Position numbers and translations under genes: made by a program. Of a DNA stretch of 64,000 nt, positions 47,485 through 56,870 are shown in pieces (position 1 is the stretch's first letter; each line of letters starts with the position of its first letter). Source of the DNA: Candidatus Sodalis pierantonius str. SOPE (GTDB taxonomy: Bacteria > Pseudomonadota > Gammaproteobacteria > Enterobacterales > Enterobacteriaceae); contig NZ_CP006568.1 of assembly GCF_000517405.1 (NCBI RefSeq), forward strand, positions 1 through 64,000. The letters are read 5' to 3'. Below the pieces are notes generated by a model. It was not told the DNA's origin and did no database searches. It saw nothing but the letters and a program-made list of their open reading frames with translations.

Positions 47485-49034
47485 TTAGTGATAACTGTCC
47501 GGACCTCGGAGGTTTTCGTGAACCAGCATTGATACGCCGGCTCCGTCCTGGGTGACCTCACTTTCACGACCGTGTTTCAATACGTTGGCTATGAAAGAGC
47601 GGTTAATGCACCCTTTCTCCAACGCCAGCGCGCAGGCCTTCTCCAGTCGCGTCGTCTCATAGCGCCGTTGCAGATTGAGTAGCCCCAGCACGGAGCGGTA
47701 AGCCTGCTCCGGATGGGCTTTGCTCTTTTGGATGGACTCGACCACTTTCAGTGTGCACACACCCACCGACAGCGCCCAACTGCACAGCCTTTCCGGCGTC
47801 CACTGACTCTGCCCCTTATGGTTAGCCGGCATGTGCGCCGCCTGAGTCGTGTGCCTATAGGCGTTATCGCTGCGAGGGTGCGTAGCCACGCAGACGCCCT
47901 TATGGTGAATTTGCACCAGCCGTTGGGTGGCGATGACGTCAACGTGCTCGCCAACCAGCGGATGCGGCACCGAGTACCAGTTTTTGCCGTAGTCTATGTG
48001 GTAATCAGGTCCCACTCGGGCAACGAGATACTCACTGTATTCCCATTGTGTGGGCGGTAGAGGCCCAAGAGCCGGTTTGTCCAGCTGCTCGAAGCGTTCA
48101 AGGCGACTTTGTCCGCCATAATGACGCATCGGGCGCAGATTCAACTCATGATTGAGTTCTCGTATCACCTGGTTGAGTTCGGCCAGCGAGTAGAACCTAC
48201 GTTTACGCAACCGGGCCAAAACCCAGCGTTCTACCAGCTGCACAGTTGATTCTGCCTTCGCCTTGTCTTTCGGTTTTCTCGGGCGCGCCGGTAGCACCAC
48301 TGTCTCATAGTGATTTGCCAGCGCCTGGTAGCTCTGGTTTATGACCGGCTCATAGCGGTCAGGGGTGCTGACAGCGCTGCACAGATTATCAGGTATCATC
48401 AGCTCCGGAACCCCACCCATGAAGTGCAGGCAGCGGCTATTGGCGTTGAGCCACGATGCCATGTCCTGGCCTTCGCAGGCTTCGATATACGCATAGCCTG
48501 ACACGCCCATGGCAGCGACGAAGATAGCGACCTGGCGTACGCTACCGGTTGCAGGGTTGACGATAGGTACGGTGGGGCCACAGAAGTCGATGAAGAGCTT
48601 TTCGCCAGCCTTGTGCTCCATGCGCATGGAACGCCGCTGCTTCTTTTTCCAGTCACGGAACAGTGCACAAAACTGTGAGTAACCGAGGGCATCACCGCCC
48701 ACGGCGGACTGATATTCCATCCAGAGCAGCTGCTTGGTCATGCCCTTGCGGCTTAACTCGGTATCGATATCAAGCCAGCTGGGTAAGGTATTGATAACTT
48801 TTCCGGATTTGCCGGGATAGAGCAGGCGGTCGAGGTCGACGGGGGACAGTTCCGCCGGCAATGGCAGACCAGGTTAGCTACCGTGAATCGGCCGAGGATA
48901 TCGTGCACGGTAGTACAGCCTATGCCGAGCGCTGCTGCGATAGTGCGATTCGAGCGACGCTGCTCGAATTTCATACGTAAGACATTAATATAGATGCACA
49001 TTTCCGTTCTCGCTTTCTTCTTTTTACGTGCCAT
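47485..49034 (-). pseudogene. istA: istA transposase of IS21 copy 2, single frameshift
   Basis: Starts MARKKKKARTEMCIYINVL at 49034. One G is missing near 48868 (GGTCTGCC for GGTCTGGCC in copy 1), which shifts the frame after about 56 residues. The remaining 458 codons (from 48861) are open to the end and include the integrase core and the C-terminal region. In contrast to copy 1 there is no amber codon. Confidence 0.93.
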
Positions 49035-49179
49035 GCCATGCCCCCGGAAGTTAAAAGTCTCCAGAGTATGGCGGAACAGAAGATGAGCGATCGGACAGAA
49101 TAGGAATCGCTGATCGGGCGACCGGAATCAGTGATCGGGTGAAATCGGAATCAGTGATCGGATGTGACCGGAACCAGCA

Positions 49180-49873
49180 TTCCTGGCGCTGGGCATCAAC
49201 ATCGAAGGCCAGAAAGAGTTGCTAGGTATGTGGCTGGCCGAAAATGAAGGCGCAAAGTTCTGGCTGAACGTGCTGACAGAGCTGAAAAACCGCGGCCTGA
49301 ACGATATCCTTATCGCCTGCGTAGACGGGCTGAAAGGTTTCCCTGACGCTATTAACGCGGTGTATCCGGAGGCGCGGCTCCAGCTGTGTATCGTGCATAT
49401 GGTGCACAACAGCCTGCGGTTCGTCTCCTGGAAGGACTACAAGGCCGTCACCCGCGTCCTGAAAGCTATCTATCAGGCCCCTACGGAAGAAGCCGGCTTG
49501 CAGGCGCTGGAAGCGTTCTCCAGTGCCTGGGACATCCGCTACCCGCAAATAAGTCGAAGCTGGCAGGCAAACTGGGCCAATCTGGCCACGTTCTTTGCCT
49601 ACCCAACGGACATCCGCAAGTTGATCTACACGACCAACACCATCGAGTCGTTAAACAGCGTGATCCGGCATGCCATCAAAAAGCGCAAGGTGTTCCCGAC
49701 CGACGACGCAGTGAAAAAGGTGGTGTGGCTGGCGATACAGGCGGCCTCACAGAAATGGACAATGCCTTTGAGGGACTGGCGCATGGCAATGAGCCGCTTT
49801 ATTATCGAGTTCGGTGACCGCCTGGACGGTCACTTCTGAGAAAAGGCATTTACACAGAATCGTGTACAGGGTC
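49180..49873 (+). mobile_element. IS256-family insertion sequence, copy 5 (5' half missing)
   Basis: Begins abruptly inside the transposase gene (TTCCTGGCGCTGGGC), directly at the end of IS21 copy 2, and runs to a normal right end at 49873. The transposase frame 49180-49839 keeps the last about 220 residues with the second and third catalytic regions. No target duplication is possible. It joins the IS21 element to a tail-fibre fragment. Confidence 0.93.
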
Positions 49874-50330
49874 TGCGTCGGCAAGCACAAACGGTAGTGA
49901 TGTCATGACGACAGGTGGATCTGACTCAGTAAAACTTACTGTTGATAATCTTCCTGCGCATAACCATACGTTCTCGGCAAATACCAGTTCATTCGATTAC
50001 GGAAATAAAGAGACCAACTGGTTTGATTATGGGGAAAAGGGCACCGATGTAAATGGAGGTCACACTCATACTATAGATGGCAAAAATGCAGAAGGAAGAG
50101 ATACTCAGCTTTCTTTTATGTCAAGAACTAATTCTCAGACAGCGTCAAAATCAACCTCTGGGGCTGGAGAACATTCACATACAGTTAATATTGGTGGACA
50201 TCGACATTCTGTTGGTATAGGAGCTCATTCTCATTCGGTATCAGGAGCGACGAAAAATACGGGTTCAAGTGCAGAACTGGCGGTGACGAACGCCTACATA
50301 AAATTAATGGGGTGGTATCGAGTGTCTTAA
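49874..50330 (+). pseudogene. phage tail fibre, C-terminal fragment
   Basis: The open frame enters from the IS end with SASASTNGSDVMTTGG and continues VKLTVDNLPAHNHTFSA, then histidine pairs in GGHTHTIDG, GEHSHTVNIGGHRHSVGIG and AHSHSVSG, and ends NAYIKLMGWYRVS. The regular H-x-H pairs are typical of metal-binding tail-fibre tips and receptor-binding ends. About 151 codons remain; the shaft has been lost together with the IS-bounded deletion. Confidence 0.85.
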
Positions 50331-50378
50331 AAAACCATGGCGATACATAATTTTTAAATCCTCCTCAAAAAACAAACA

Positions 50379-51491
50379 TTAGATTTTTGTATTTGCTATT
50401 TGAGTTGCACATTTTTGCTTGAGCCAAGATGTGAATTTCACCTCGATATACTTGTGCGTGAAATGAGCAGCAATTACAGACGCAGTAATTGCCATTAGCA
50501 CAACAAGCCAAGAAATAATTGAATTATTATGAGAGGTATCAATCCGTTTCATTATGCTCATGCCAATAGAATTATGCAGCAGATAAAGAGAAAAGGAAAT
50601 ATCACCTAAATAAACTATATTGTTAGGTATTTTATTTGAAATTAGAGGTTCTGCTAGTGTTATAGCTAGGATAAAAAAACTGATTATGATAGTGCTATAA
50701 AAATTTAACGCGCTAATTTTTCCAGAGCACACTCCATAAGGAATAAAGATCAACAAGATACAAGATATAAAAAGAGATGTTGATTCTAAATTAAAAGACA
50801 ACTTCTGTTTTTTCAATGAAATGTATAAATATCCAATTATGGCACCAATGTAAAATTCAAGAATAATCGGATTTGAAAGCAAACCATATATTGCTGTTTG
50901 AAATTTGTAACCCTGCGAACTAAGCGTAGGTTGAAACCCTAAAAAAACAGGTATTATGCACGTTACAAGTAAGCCGTAGATCAAAAGAGTTATGAGTCTA
51001 GGCTTAACTAACATACACAACGCAAAAACAATATAAAAATAAATTTCATAATTGAGAGTCCAACGAATGTTGTATATTTCGTCATCATCAATGTAATGTG
51101 GAGTTATGTTGGTTTTATAGACTGTAAAAGTAAGTGCGCTAAATAAATTTTGTGTTTTTTCAGGATAATGAAATGTACTCATTGCGCCGCCTAGTAGAAA
51201 AGCGACAAGTAGGCAAAAGTAGTATAATGGAATAACCCTCGTTGCTCGATTTAGTAAAAATCGAGTTGATGAGCGCCATCCATGATAATAATAATGTATG
51301 ATATAAACCATAATAAAACCACTAATCACAAAAAAAATATCAACACCTATGATGCCCCACCCAAATAAGATATCCCACAAGGAAGAACCTGAAGTATCGT
51401 TTCCTTTTAAGTAAAATCTGTAGTGGAAAAAAAGAACTGATATGGCAGCAATACCACGAAGAACCTGCATTGTTTTTAATCTTTGGCTCAT
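50379..51491 (-). CDS. acyltransferase 3 family membrane protein (O-antigen acetylase-like)
   Basis: 370 aa with about ten membrane helices. The N-terminal signature LRGIAAISVLFFHYRFY contains the catalytic His, followed by GVDIFFVISGFIM and NRATRVIPLYYFCLL. It resembles phage-borne O-antigen acetylases such as Oac. It is much more AT-rich than its neighbours, points opposite to the tail genes and follows the tail fibre directly, as lysogenic-conversion genes often do. Intact. It would alter surface polysaccharide on the host cell. Confidence 0.85.
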   Translation of the reverse strand: MSQRLKTMQVLRGIAAISVLFFHYRFYLKGNDTSGSSLWDILFGWGIIGVDIFFVISGFIMVYIIHYYYHGWRSSTRFLLNRATRVIPLYYFCLLVAFLLGGAMSTFHYPEKTQNLFSALTFTVYKTNITPHYIDDDEIYNIRWTLNYEIYFYIVFALCMLVKPRLITLLIYGLLVTCIIPVFLGFQPTLSSQGYKFQTAIYGLLSNPIILEFYIGAIIGYLYISLKKQKLSFNLESTSLFISCILLIFIPYGVCSGKISALNFYSTIIISFFILAITLAEPLISNKIPNNIVYLGDISFSLYLLHNSIGMSIMKRIDTSHNNSIISWLVVLMAITASVIAAHFTHKYIEVKFTSWLKQKCATQIANTKI

Positions 51492-51588
51492 GGCAACCTC
51501 ATGTCAAAAGCTAATTCAGCATTATACCACAATTCCGACTTTAGACCGAAACTGTTGTCGATGGTTAAGATTAATGAAAAGAAGATTA

Positions 51589-52539
51589 CTAACGAGCCAA
51601 TTCATTCAATTCATGGTCAGATAGGCCTATAGCGATTTTGATAAGATTTCGCTCAGCACCGTTAGCCAACAGCTGCCGGGCAATCTTGAGTGAGGCCAGC
51701 TTTTCACCTTTTTCTATGCCTTTCTGCTCACCAAGCTGCATACCTTGCTGGATGCCCTTCTGGATGCCCCTTTGCTCACCTTTGGCTTCAAGCTGCTCTG
51801 CAATGGTCATGATATCCTCCCGGTAATCAGTTGCTTTGGTGGCGATATGTTGTAGGAATCGCGATTCATCAGAAGTATTTCCCCGCTCTGCGATATAGTA
51901 CATCAAGCTGCGGAACTGCTCTTTTGGTATCGCCCATAAATTCAGCAACCGGGCGATATCAGCAGCCAGTTCTAACATATTCCGCGTTCTGATGTGCTTC
52001 TGCACCAATTCTAGCAGAGCTATCCGCCGATGAGACAGTATTTCATCATCCGGCATAGCCGTGATATCAACCAGCGGGAATGCTTGCCTGTAGACTGATT
52101 CTGCCAGTTCAGGGTCAGCAAAGCAATCCAGCCAGCGGGTAGTGTAGGGATAAGGCGAGGTACGCCCGTGATAAAACAGCAGGGGGATGACGACAGGAAG
52201 CTGGTCATTGCCCTGCTCAAGGTGGCGCTGCATGGCAGCTACCGCATACCATAGCAACCGAAACGCCATCAGCTTTTCCGGGCCGCTCTGGTGCTCAATG
52301 AGACAGTAGACGTAGCCATCATGGCCCGTCGTGGTCTTCATCGAATACAGCATGTCCGAGCATTGGTTCTTAAGGTCGCCCTCGATGAAGCTGCCGGACT
52401 CCATCGCCAGTGTGCTGAAATCGCAGCGCTTGCGCAGGTGTTCCGGCAGATGGATTTCCAGAAAGTCACGAGCTACAGCGATGTCGCCGAGGAACTTTTT
52501 GAACAGGGCGTCGTGTTGGGATAATGAGGATTTTGTCAT
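51589..52539 (-). CDS. Rpn family recombination-promoting nuclease / putative transposase
   Basis: 316 aa when started at the ATG at 52539 (MTKSSLSQHDALFKKFLG); an in-frame ATG at 52575 is less likely. The PD-(D/E)XK-type core includes SGSFIEGDLKNQCSDMLYSM, CLIEHQSGPEKLMAFRLLWY and IPLLFYHGRTSPYPY. Near the C-terminus are repeats rich in KGI and QGM (about residues 255-285). Homologues in E. coli (RpnA-E) promote RecA-independent recombination. Intact. Confidence 0.92.
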   Translation of the reverse strand: MTKSSLSQHDALFKKFLGDIAVARDFLEIHLPEHLRKRCDFSTLAMESGSFIEGDLKNQCSDMLYSMKTTTGHDGYVYCLIEHQSGPEKLMAFRLLWYAVAAMQRHLEQGNDQLPVVIPLLFYHGRTSPYPYTTRWLDCFADPELAESVYRQAFPLVDITAMPDDEILSHRRIALLELVQKHIRTRNMLELAADIARLLNLWAIPKEQFRSLMYYIAERGNTSDESRFLQHIATKATDYREDIMTIAEQLEAKGEQRGIQKGIQQGMQLGEQKGIEKGEKLASLKIARQLLANGAERNLIKIAIGLSDHELNELAR

Positions 52540-52644
52540 CGCCAGAGTATACCGCCCAAGATTAAAGTGTGTCATCGAAATGAAAGAATCCCCGGCTTAC
52601 ACCGGGCCGGGGTGTATAAATATCACACAATCAGCACTAAGTAG

Positions 52645-53336
52645 TTAACTCACAAACCTAACAGCATGGTCGATATACTGCGCATGGGTCTGAATATCAC
52701 CCATAGATCGGCGTATACTGCCGACGTATCCGCGAATAACGTCTAACTCACGCTCTGCGGCGGTCATGTCGAAGCCATCTGCGCGTAGCCACGCCAGAAG
52801 CATCAGGATCGCGCTCGACTCATCTTTGGTGAGGAAGTCCCTGATAATGGTTTGCTCGTGCTTTCTGCTGGCGGGGAGGTTGTAGTTACGGCGGCTACCT
52901 GCGGGGATAAACTCGCCTTCGTGGATAATGCGCTGAAGCTTATCAACCAAAGCTGCAAGATCAACTGTTGCTGCTGTACCAGTAATGTTGCTTGACTGTA
53001 ATTTGGATAGGTAAGCGCCGCTTCCATGCGGTTAAACTCAGCAATGTAAGCTTCCTTGAACGCGGCGGCCTTTTTGCCGGTAAATCCCATGACGAGGAAG
53101 ACGAAACCGTCCTTGGTCATGGTATACATTGGGCGTTTTTCGCCTTTAGCATCAATGTAATCAACGGGCTCAAAATTGAGCCGGTTAAATTCTGGCGAGC
53201 AATCCAAAGTCTCAATACTACGGATAACGTTCTTGTGCAGCTTACCAAAATAGACGGCAACGTCTAATGACGTAGTTATAGCTTTACCGTTATGGATACT
53301 GACTTTAGGTGCAGCAAGGGATGAGTGAAGTGTCAT
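52645..53336 (-). pseudogene. phage antirepressor, Rha domain plus shared C-terminal domain, frameshifted
   Basis: The N-terminal Rha domain (VSIHNGKAITTSLDVAVYFG, HKNVIRSIETLD, YTMTKDGFVFLVMGFTGKKA) covers about residues 10-105 from the ATG at 53336. A one-base indel near 52985 moves the C-terminal domain (LVDKLQRIIHEGEFIPAGSRR to YIDHAVRFVS) into another frame. That domain is nearly identical to the end of the BRO-type antirepressor at 24120. A GGAGGTC site precedes the start, and a C4-type RNA lies upstream. Confidence 0.87.
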
Positions 53337-53389
53337 AATGACCTCCGGTGACAATCTGAATTTAATCACCACCGTCGAGACCAATCTAG

Positions 53390-53465
53390 GGTGGTGAACT
53401 GAACGGAGTTGGTCTTACCGGGATTGTCATCCGGCCAGCTTTTCGGCTGCCCCATCCAGCCCACC
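53390..53465 (-). ncRNA. c4: C4-type antisense RNA, copy 2
   Basis: 76 nt with GGTGG/CCACC closing stem and hairpin CAGCC-GAAA-AGCTG. Antisense blocks GACAATC (53422-53428) and AGACCAA (53409-53415) match GATTGTC and TTGGTCT in the region 53340-53390 just before the antirepressor start. Length, stem and block spacing equal copy 1 while the block sequences are different, so the pairing has changed on both sides. This is strong comparative support. Confidence 0.87.
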
Positions 53466-53491
53466 ATTGAGATGTAGCTAGATTGCGACAT

Positions 53492-53514
53492 AAAAAAACA
53501 CGCTCACGGCGTGT
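53492..53514 (-). terminator. intrinsic terminator in the C4/antirepressor leader, copy 2
   Basis: ACACGC-CGTGA-GCGTGT stem on the minus strand followed by seven T, the same position and sequence as in copy 1 apart from the loop. Confidence 0.75.
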
Positions 53515-53577
53515 CATCATCGCGGTGAATCTCGGCGGGCTGTGAAACCCGGCACCTGAATTTGCAGGTACATAACC

Positions 53578-53606
53578 ACTATGTCGCAGGCTGCGGAGAA
53601 TGTCAA
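53578..53606 (-). promoter_or_regulatory. promoter of the C4/antirepressor transcript, copy 2
   Basis: TTGACA (53601-53606) and CATAGT (53578-53583), 17-bp spacing, conserved with copy 1. IS903 copy F is inserted only 14 bp upstream. Confidence 0.7.
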
Positions 53607-53619
53607 AAAACCAAAGTGG

Positions 53620-54674
53620 GGCTTTGTTTGATAAATCGAACTTTTAGGTGACTGGCGGCTCTGATCACTACATTCGTTTCAACATCAGGTCCCCATGGCA
53701 AAGCAAAAGTTTAAAATTACCAACTGGCCCGCATATAACAATGCGCTCAGGCAGCGGGGGGACCTGACAGTATGGCTTGATGAGTCAGCCATTGCTGCAT
53801 GGACTGAGAGTACACCACCTGAACATCGTGGCCGGCCGCTTCACTACACCGATATGGCCATTACCACGGTTCTGATGATAAAGCGCGTGTTTAACCTTTC
53901 GCTCCGGGCGTTACAGGGTTTCGTTGACTCGATTTTTAAACTGATGGGGCTGTCGCTGCGCTGCCCAGATTACTCTCTGGTCAGCCGGCGAGCAAAAACC
54001 GTCGACATCAGCATAAAAACGCCAACCCGCGGCGAAATCTCACACCTGGTCATCGATGGCACCGGCCTGAAAGTCTTCGGCGAAGGCGAATGGAAAGTCA
54101 GGCAGCATGGGGCTGAGAGGCGCAGAGTATGGCGCAAGCTTCATCTGGCAGTAGATAGCGTGACACATGAAATTATCTGTGCCGATTTATCGCTAAGCGG
54201 TACGACAGATGCGCAGGCGCTGCCCGGGCTGATTAACCAAACCCACCGGAAAATCAGGGAAGCGTCGGCTGACAGTGCTTACGATACGCGTTACTGTCAT
54301 GATGCTCTGCTGAGGAAAAAAATAAAGCCTCTTATCCCACCGCGAAGTGGTGCGCAATATTGGCCAGCTCGATACCATGAGCGTAACCATGCGGTGGCAA
54401 ATCAGCATCTGAGCGGCAATAACGATACCTGGAAAAAGAAAGTAGGTTATCACCGGCGTTCACTGGCTGAAACGGCCATGTTCCGGTTTAAAACACTTCT
54501 GGGTGGTCATCTGAGTCTGCATGACTATGACGCGCAGGTAGGTGAGGCAATGGCAATGGTTAAAGCACTTAACCGGATCACACTGTTAGGAATGCCAAAC
54601 AGCGTCCGCATCATGTAACAATCGCCCTGATAGGAAGGAAGTCGTCACAAATTTCGGATTTATTCAACAAAGCG
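53620..54674 (+). mobile_element. IS903-group element, copy F (complete)
   Basis: 1055 bp with a perfect 9-bp target duplication CCAAAGTGG (53611-53619 and 54675-54683). The left repeat has a small change (GTTTGATAAATC for GTTGAATAAATC). It is the cleanest copy and defines the element ends used for the others. Confidence 0.96.
53695..54618 (+). CDS. IS903-type transposase (intact)
   Basis: 307 aa, starting MAKQKFKITNWPAYNN and ending NSVRIM. The catalytic regions are LVIDGTGLKVFG and ASADSAYDTRYC, with the C-terminal Glu region ETAMFRFK. No stops. Confidence 0.95.
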   Translation: MAKQKFKITNWPAYNNALRQRGDLTVWLDESAIAAWTESTPPEHRGRPLHYTDMAITTVLMIKRVFNLSLRALQGFVDSIFKLMGLSLRCPDYSLVSRRAKTVDISIKTPTRGEISHLVIDGTGLKVFGEGEWKVRQHGAERRRVWRKLHLAVDSVTHEIICADLSLSGTTDAQALPGLINQTHRKIREASADSAYDTRYCHDALLRKKIKPLIPPRSGAQYWPARYHERNHAVANQHLSGNNDTWKKKVGYHRRSLAETAMFRFKTLLGGHLSLHDYDAQVGEAMAMVKALNRITLLGMPNSVRIM

Positions 54675-54845
54675 CCAAAGTGGTAATCTTTTTTTTTGCG
54701 GTTTGTCAAAAAGCACCATAGATAGAATGCTGTCATTACCCATACTTATCTTTCTTGTGGAATCTATTATAACAAAAATAATAAGCGTAAGGTTACTCAA
54801 GCGAATTAACAGACATGTTGATATTAACCTTAAAAAGGAATGATT

Positions 54846-55106
54846 ATGAAAAATCAATATGTCTCATACTACTTTCCTCTTAATGATAAGGAAGCTTAAA
54901 AGATTCATAGTAATGAAGGTGTTCTTGCGCTTACGAAGGAGTCCTGCCTACATAAACTGCTCGAAGCTCTCGAAGGAGACGGTCATGATGTGAGTGGAGC
55001 TTTCTTTGAGTTAAGTACTTTGCTGAACTACGTGGTTCACCACGAAAGGAATAAGTCAGATATAGCCACTCATTTAAAATACGTTCTTAATAAAATAGAA
55101 GAGTAA
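54846..55106 (+). pseudogene. small hypothetical phage gene with ochre codon
   Basis: The frame MKNQYVSYYFPLNDKEA is followed by TAA (54897-54899) and continues without break as KIHSNEGVLALTKESCLHKL, then SGAFFELSTLLNYVVHHERN, to TAA at 55106. An AAAGGAATG site precedes the ATG. The total is 86 codons. It resembles short phage proteins placed before holins; I cannot assign a family. Confidence 0.55.
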
Positions 55107-55246
55107 ACAATTCTGGGCCGATGGCTCCGTTTTCATATGTGTGGACCAAATAGTTACCAATAAGGTTTTATTGTTCTAAGAACAACAACAATCCACCCAT
55201 ATATGGTTTAATCACCTTGTCAATTAATTATCTGGCGGATGGGGCC

Positions 55247-55552
55247 ATGAGAATGGATCAGCAATCTAGCAACATAGTCACGCAGTTTTTTGCATGGCTT
55301 GCAGCAATTGCCTCAGCAGCAGGGATTTCTACCCAAGACCTAATCTACATAGCATTCGGAGCAATTGGCGTCATTGTGTCGATACTGTCCTTTGTACTTG
55401 GACGTATTGATGCAAGGGCAAAACGAAGGCAAGACACACGCCGTACAGCACTTTATGAGAACTACCTCAATATACGTATTGCCCGCGATGATTTGAAAAA
55501 TAGCGAGATTCTTCAGCATATGAACCATTCAGGCGGGGAACAAAAAACATGA
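55247..55552 (+). CDS. phage holin-like membrane protein
   Basis: 101 aa from the ATG at 55247 (a GATGGGG stretch lies before it; an ATG two codons on is also possible). Two hydrophobic segments (VTQFFAWLAAIASAAG and LIYIAFGAIGVIVSILSFVLG) are followed by a basic tail with RAKRRQDTRR. It overlaps the endolysin gene by 4 bp, the usual holin position. Intact. Confidence 0.8.
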   Translation: MRMDQQSSNIVTQFFAWLAAIASAAGISTQDLIYIAFGAIGVIVSILSFVLGRIDARAKRRQDTRRTALYENYLNIRIARDDLKNSEILQHMNHSGGEQKT

Positions 55553-56067
55553 GCCGCCTAAGTAAGGCTGTAATCACACTGATCATATCTGGCGCAAGTG
55601 CTGCGGTAATCTTACCCCAATTTCTTAACGAAAAAGAAGCAAATCACATCAAGGCATACAAAGATTCTGGCGGCGTTTGGACAATATGCCGAGGTCTAAC
55701 CAACATCGACGGTAAACCAGTAAATGCCAATATGAAATTCAGTACAGCACAGTGCGAAGCATTCAATAAGCAAGAAGAGGCTAACGCGCTGGCATGGGTC
55801 GAGCGTAATGTCCAAGTCCAGCTTAGTGAACCACAGAAAGCCGCAGTAGCGTCATTCTGCTACTGGAACATCGGCTCCGGTAAGTGCCAAGGTTCTACAT
55901 TCTGGCGCAAACTCAATGCTGGTGATCGCAAGGGAGCTTGCGCGGAATTAAACCGCTGGGTGTTTGACGGAGGTAAAGATTGCCGACTGACTAAAGGAAT
56001 GAAGCATGGATGCTACGGTCAGATTGAGCGCAGGAAGCAGGAGGAAGAACTATGCTTAGCAAACTGA
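55549..56067 (+). CDS. phage endolysin, SAR-type lysozyme (GH24)
   Basis: 172 aa. The N-terminal weakly hydrophobic signal-anchor-release segment (about residues 6-24, rich in A, S and G) exports the enzyme to the membrane. The T4-lysozyme-like catalytic triad is conserved as Glu30, Asp39 and Thr45 with the correct spacing (E-8-D-5-T, in KEANHIKAYKDSGGVWTICRG). It degrades peptidoglycan at lysis. Intact. Confidence 0.92.
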   Translation: MSRLSKAVITLIISGASAAVILPQFLNEKEANHIKAYKDSGGVWTICRGLTNIDGKPVNANMKFSTAQCEAFNKQEEANALAWVERNVQVQLSEPQKAAVASFCYWNIGSGKCQGSTFWRKLNAGDRKGACAELNRWVFDGGKDCRLTKGMKHGCYGQIERRKQEEELCLAN

Positions 56068-56429
56068 TGGCTAATAGCATAATGTTCTTTTTTGCATTAT
56101 CGGCACTTATAGGCACTGGTGTATGGCTTGCAGGACGTCACTACCAGCTAACGATTGATAAACTGAATGAGACACTGGCGCTTTGCAGAACCAGCAAGCA
56201 TCAACAGGCCGCAACGATAGAAATCCAAAACGCCGGTATTGAAGCCTTGCGGCGCGTCGAGGCCGAGCATCAAGCAAAAGCAGAGGCCGAGCAGAAAAAG
56301 GCCCTAAACGAGGCAAGGTATAACTACAGCAAGGCCAATGCAGTGCTCTCAGAGCGTACCATTGGCGATGTATGCTTAGCTGCAGCCAAAGCATTTGACG
56401 ATGAACTTCGCCGGGAACGGGCGAAATGA
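56052..56429 (+). CDS. phage inner-membrane spanin (Rz-like)
   Basis: 125 aa. One N-terminal membrane helix (NSIMFFFALSALIGTGVWLAG) is followed by a long charged coiled coil rich in A, E and K (about 35-110), the layout of i-spanins. It overlaps the lysozyme by 16 bp and the outer spanin by 4 bp. Confidence 0.82.
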   Translation: MLSKLMANSIMFFFALSALIGTGVWLAGRHYQLTIDKLNETLALCRTSKHQQAATIEIQNAGIEALRRVEAEHQAKAEAEQKKALNEARYNYSKANAVLSERTIGDVCLAAAKAFDDELRRERAK

Positions 56430-56691
56430 AGCATTGGATACCTATTTTTGTTCTGGCGTTGGCTGGCTGTGCCAATGATACCCAGCCTCCAGCATATGTA
56501 GAAGTCAAAGTACCGGTACCGATCCTCTGCAAAACTGTGGACGTTAGACCACCGTCATTCGCTGTTGATCAGCTACCGATCGGTGCTACTATCGATTCGA
56601 TGCGCAAATGCGAGCATTACGAGCTGAACGTCACCAGCGAATCGGATACGAGCGCGAGCTAATAGCATCAATCAATATGTACAAAAAGTAG
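56426..56691 (+). pseudogene. phage outer-membrane spanin lipoprotein (Rz1-like), frameshifted
   Basis: A signal peptide with lipobox LALAGC and a proline-rich stretch (QPPAYVEVKVPVPILC) identify the o-spanin. After about 60 residues one base is missing near 56606: the frame as read ends at 56662, while the expected tail RHQRIGYERELIASINMYKK lies in the other frame ending at 56691. Unlike lambda, it is not nested inside the Rz gene. Confidence 0.8.
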
Positions 56692-56870
56692 TCACATTGT
56701 TCTGATGACGGTATAAAAGACGGTATGCAGCATAGCAATAAAAATAAAATTTATTAAAAATCAAAATTTTGATTTTATTATTAACAATTCTGGATAATCT
56801 TCACCTGAAGGGTGAGCCGGCGGCGTTGGCCACCGGTTATATGGCGAGAGCCTCCATGGCCCGGTCTGCT

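Larger units (their letters stand above)
46604..49179 (-). mobile_element. IS21-family element, copy 2
   Basis: 2576 bp, same termini as copy 1 (TGCAGATTCCGACG at 46604 and, in reverse, TGCTGGTTCCGGTC at 49179). The two flanks do not share a repeat: on the left is the hub gene, on the right a truncated IS256 copy. The element therefore marks the edge of a deletion. It keeps an intact istB and a singly broken istA. Confidence 0.93.

Noticed and set aside
56692..56870. Attachment site (attR) between the spanin gene and rsmB
   Set aside because: No integrase, tRNA or direct repeat pair could be found, and the other prophage end is deleted, so no core sequence can be named.
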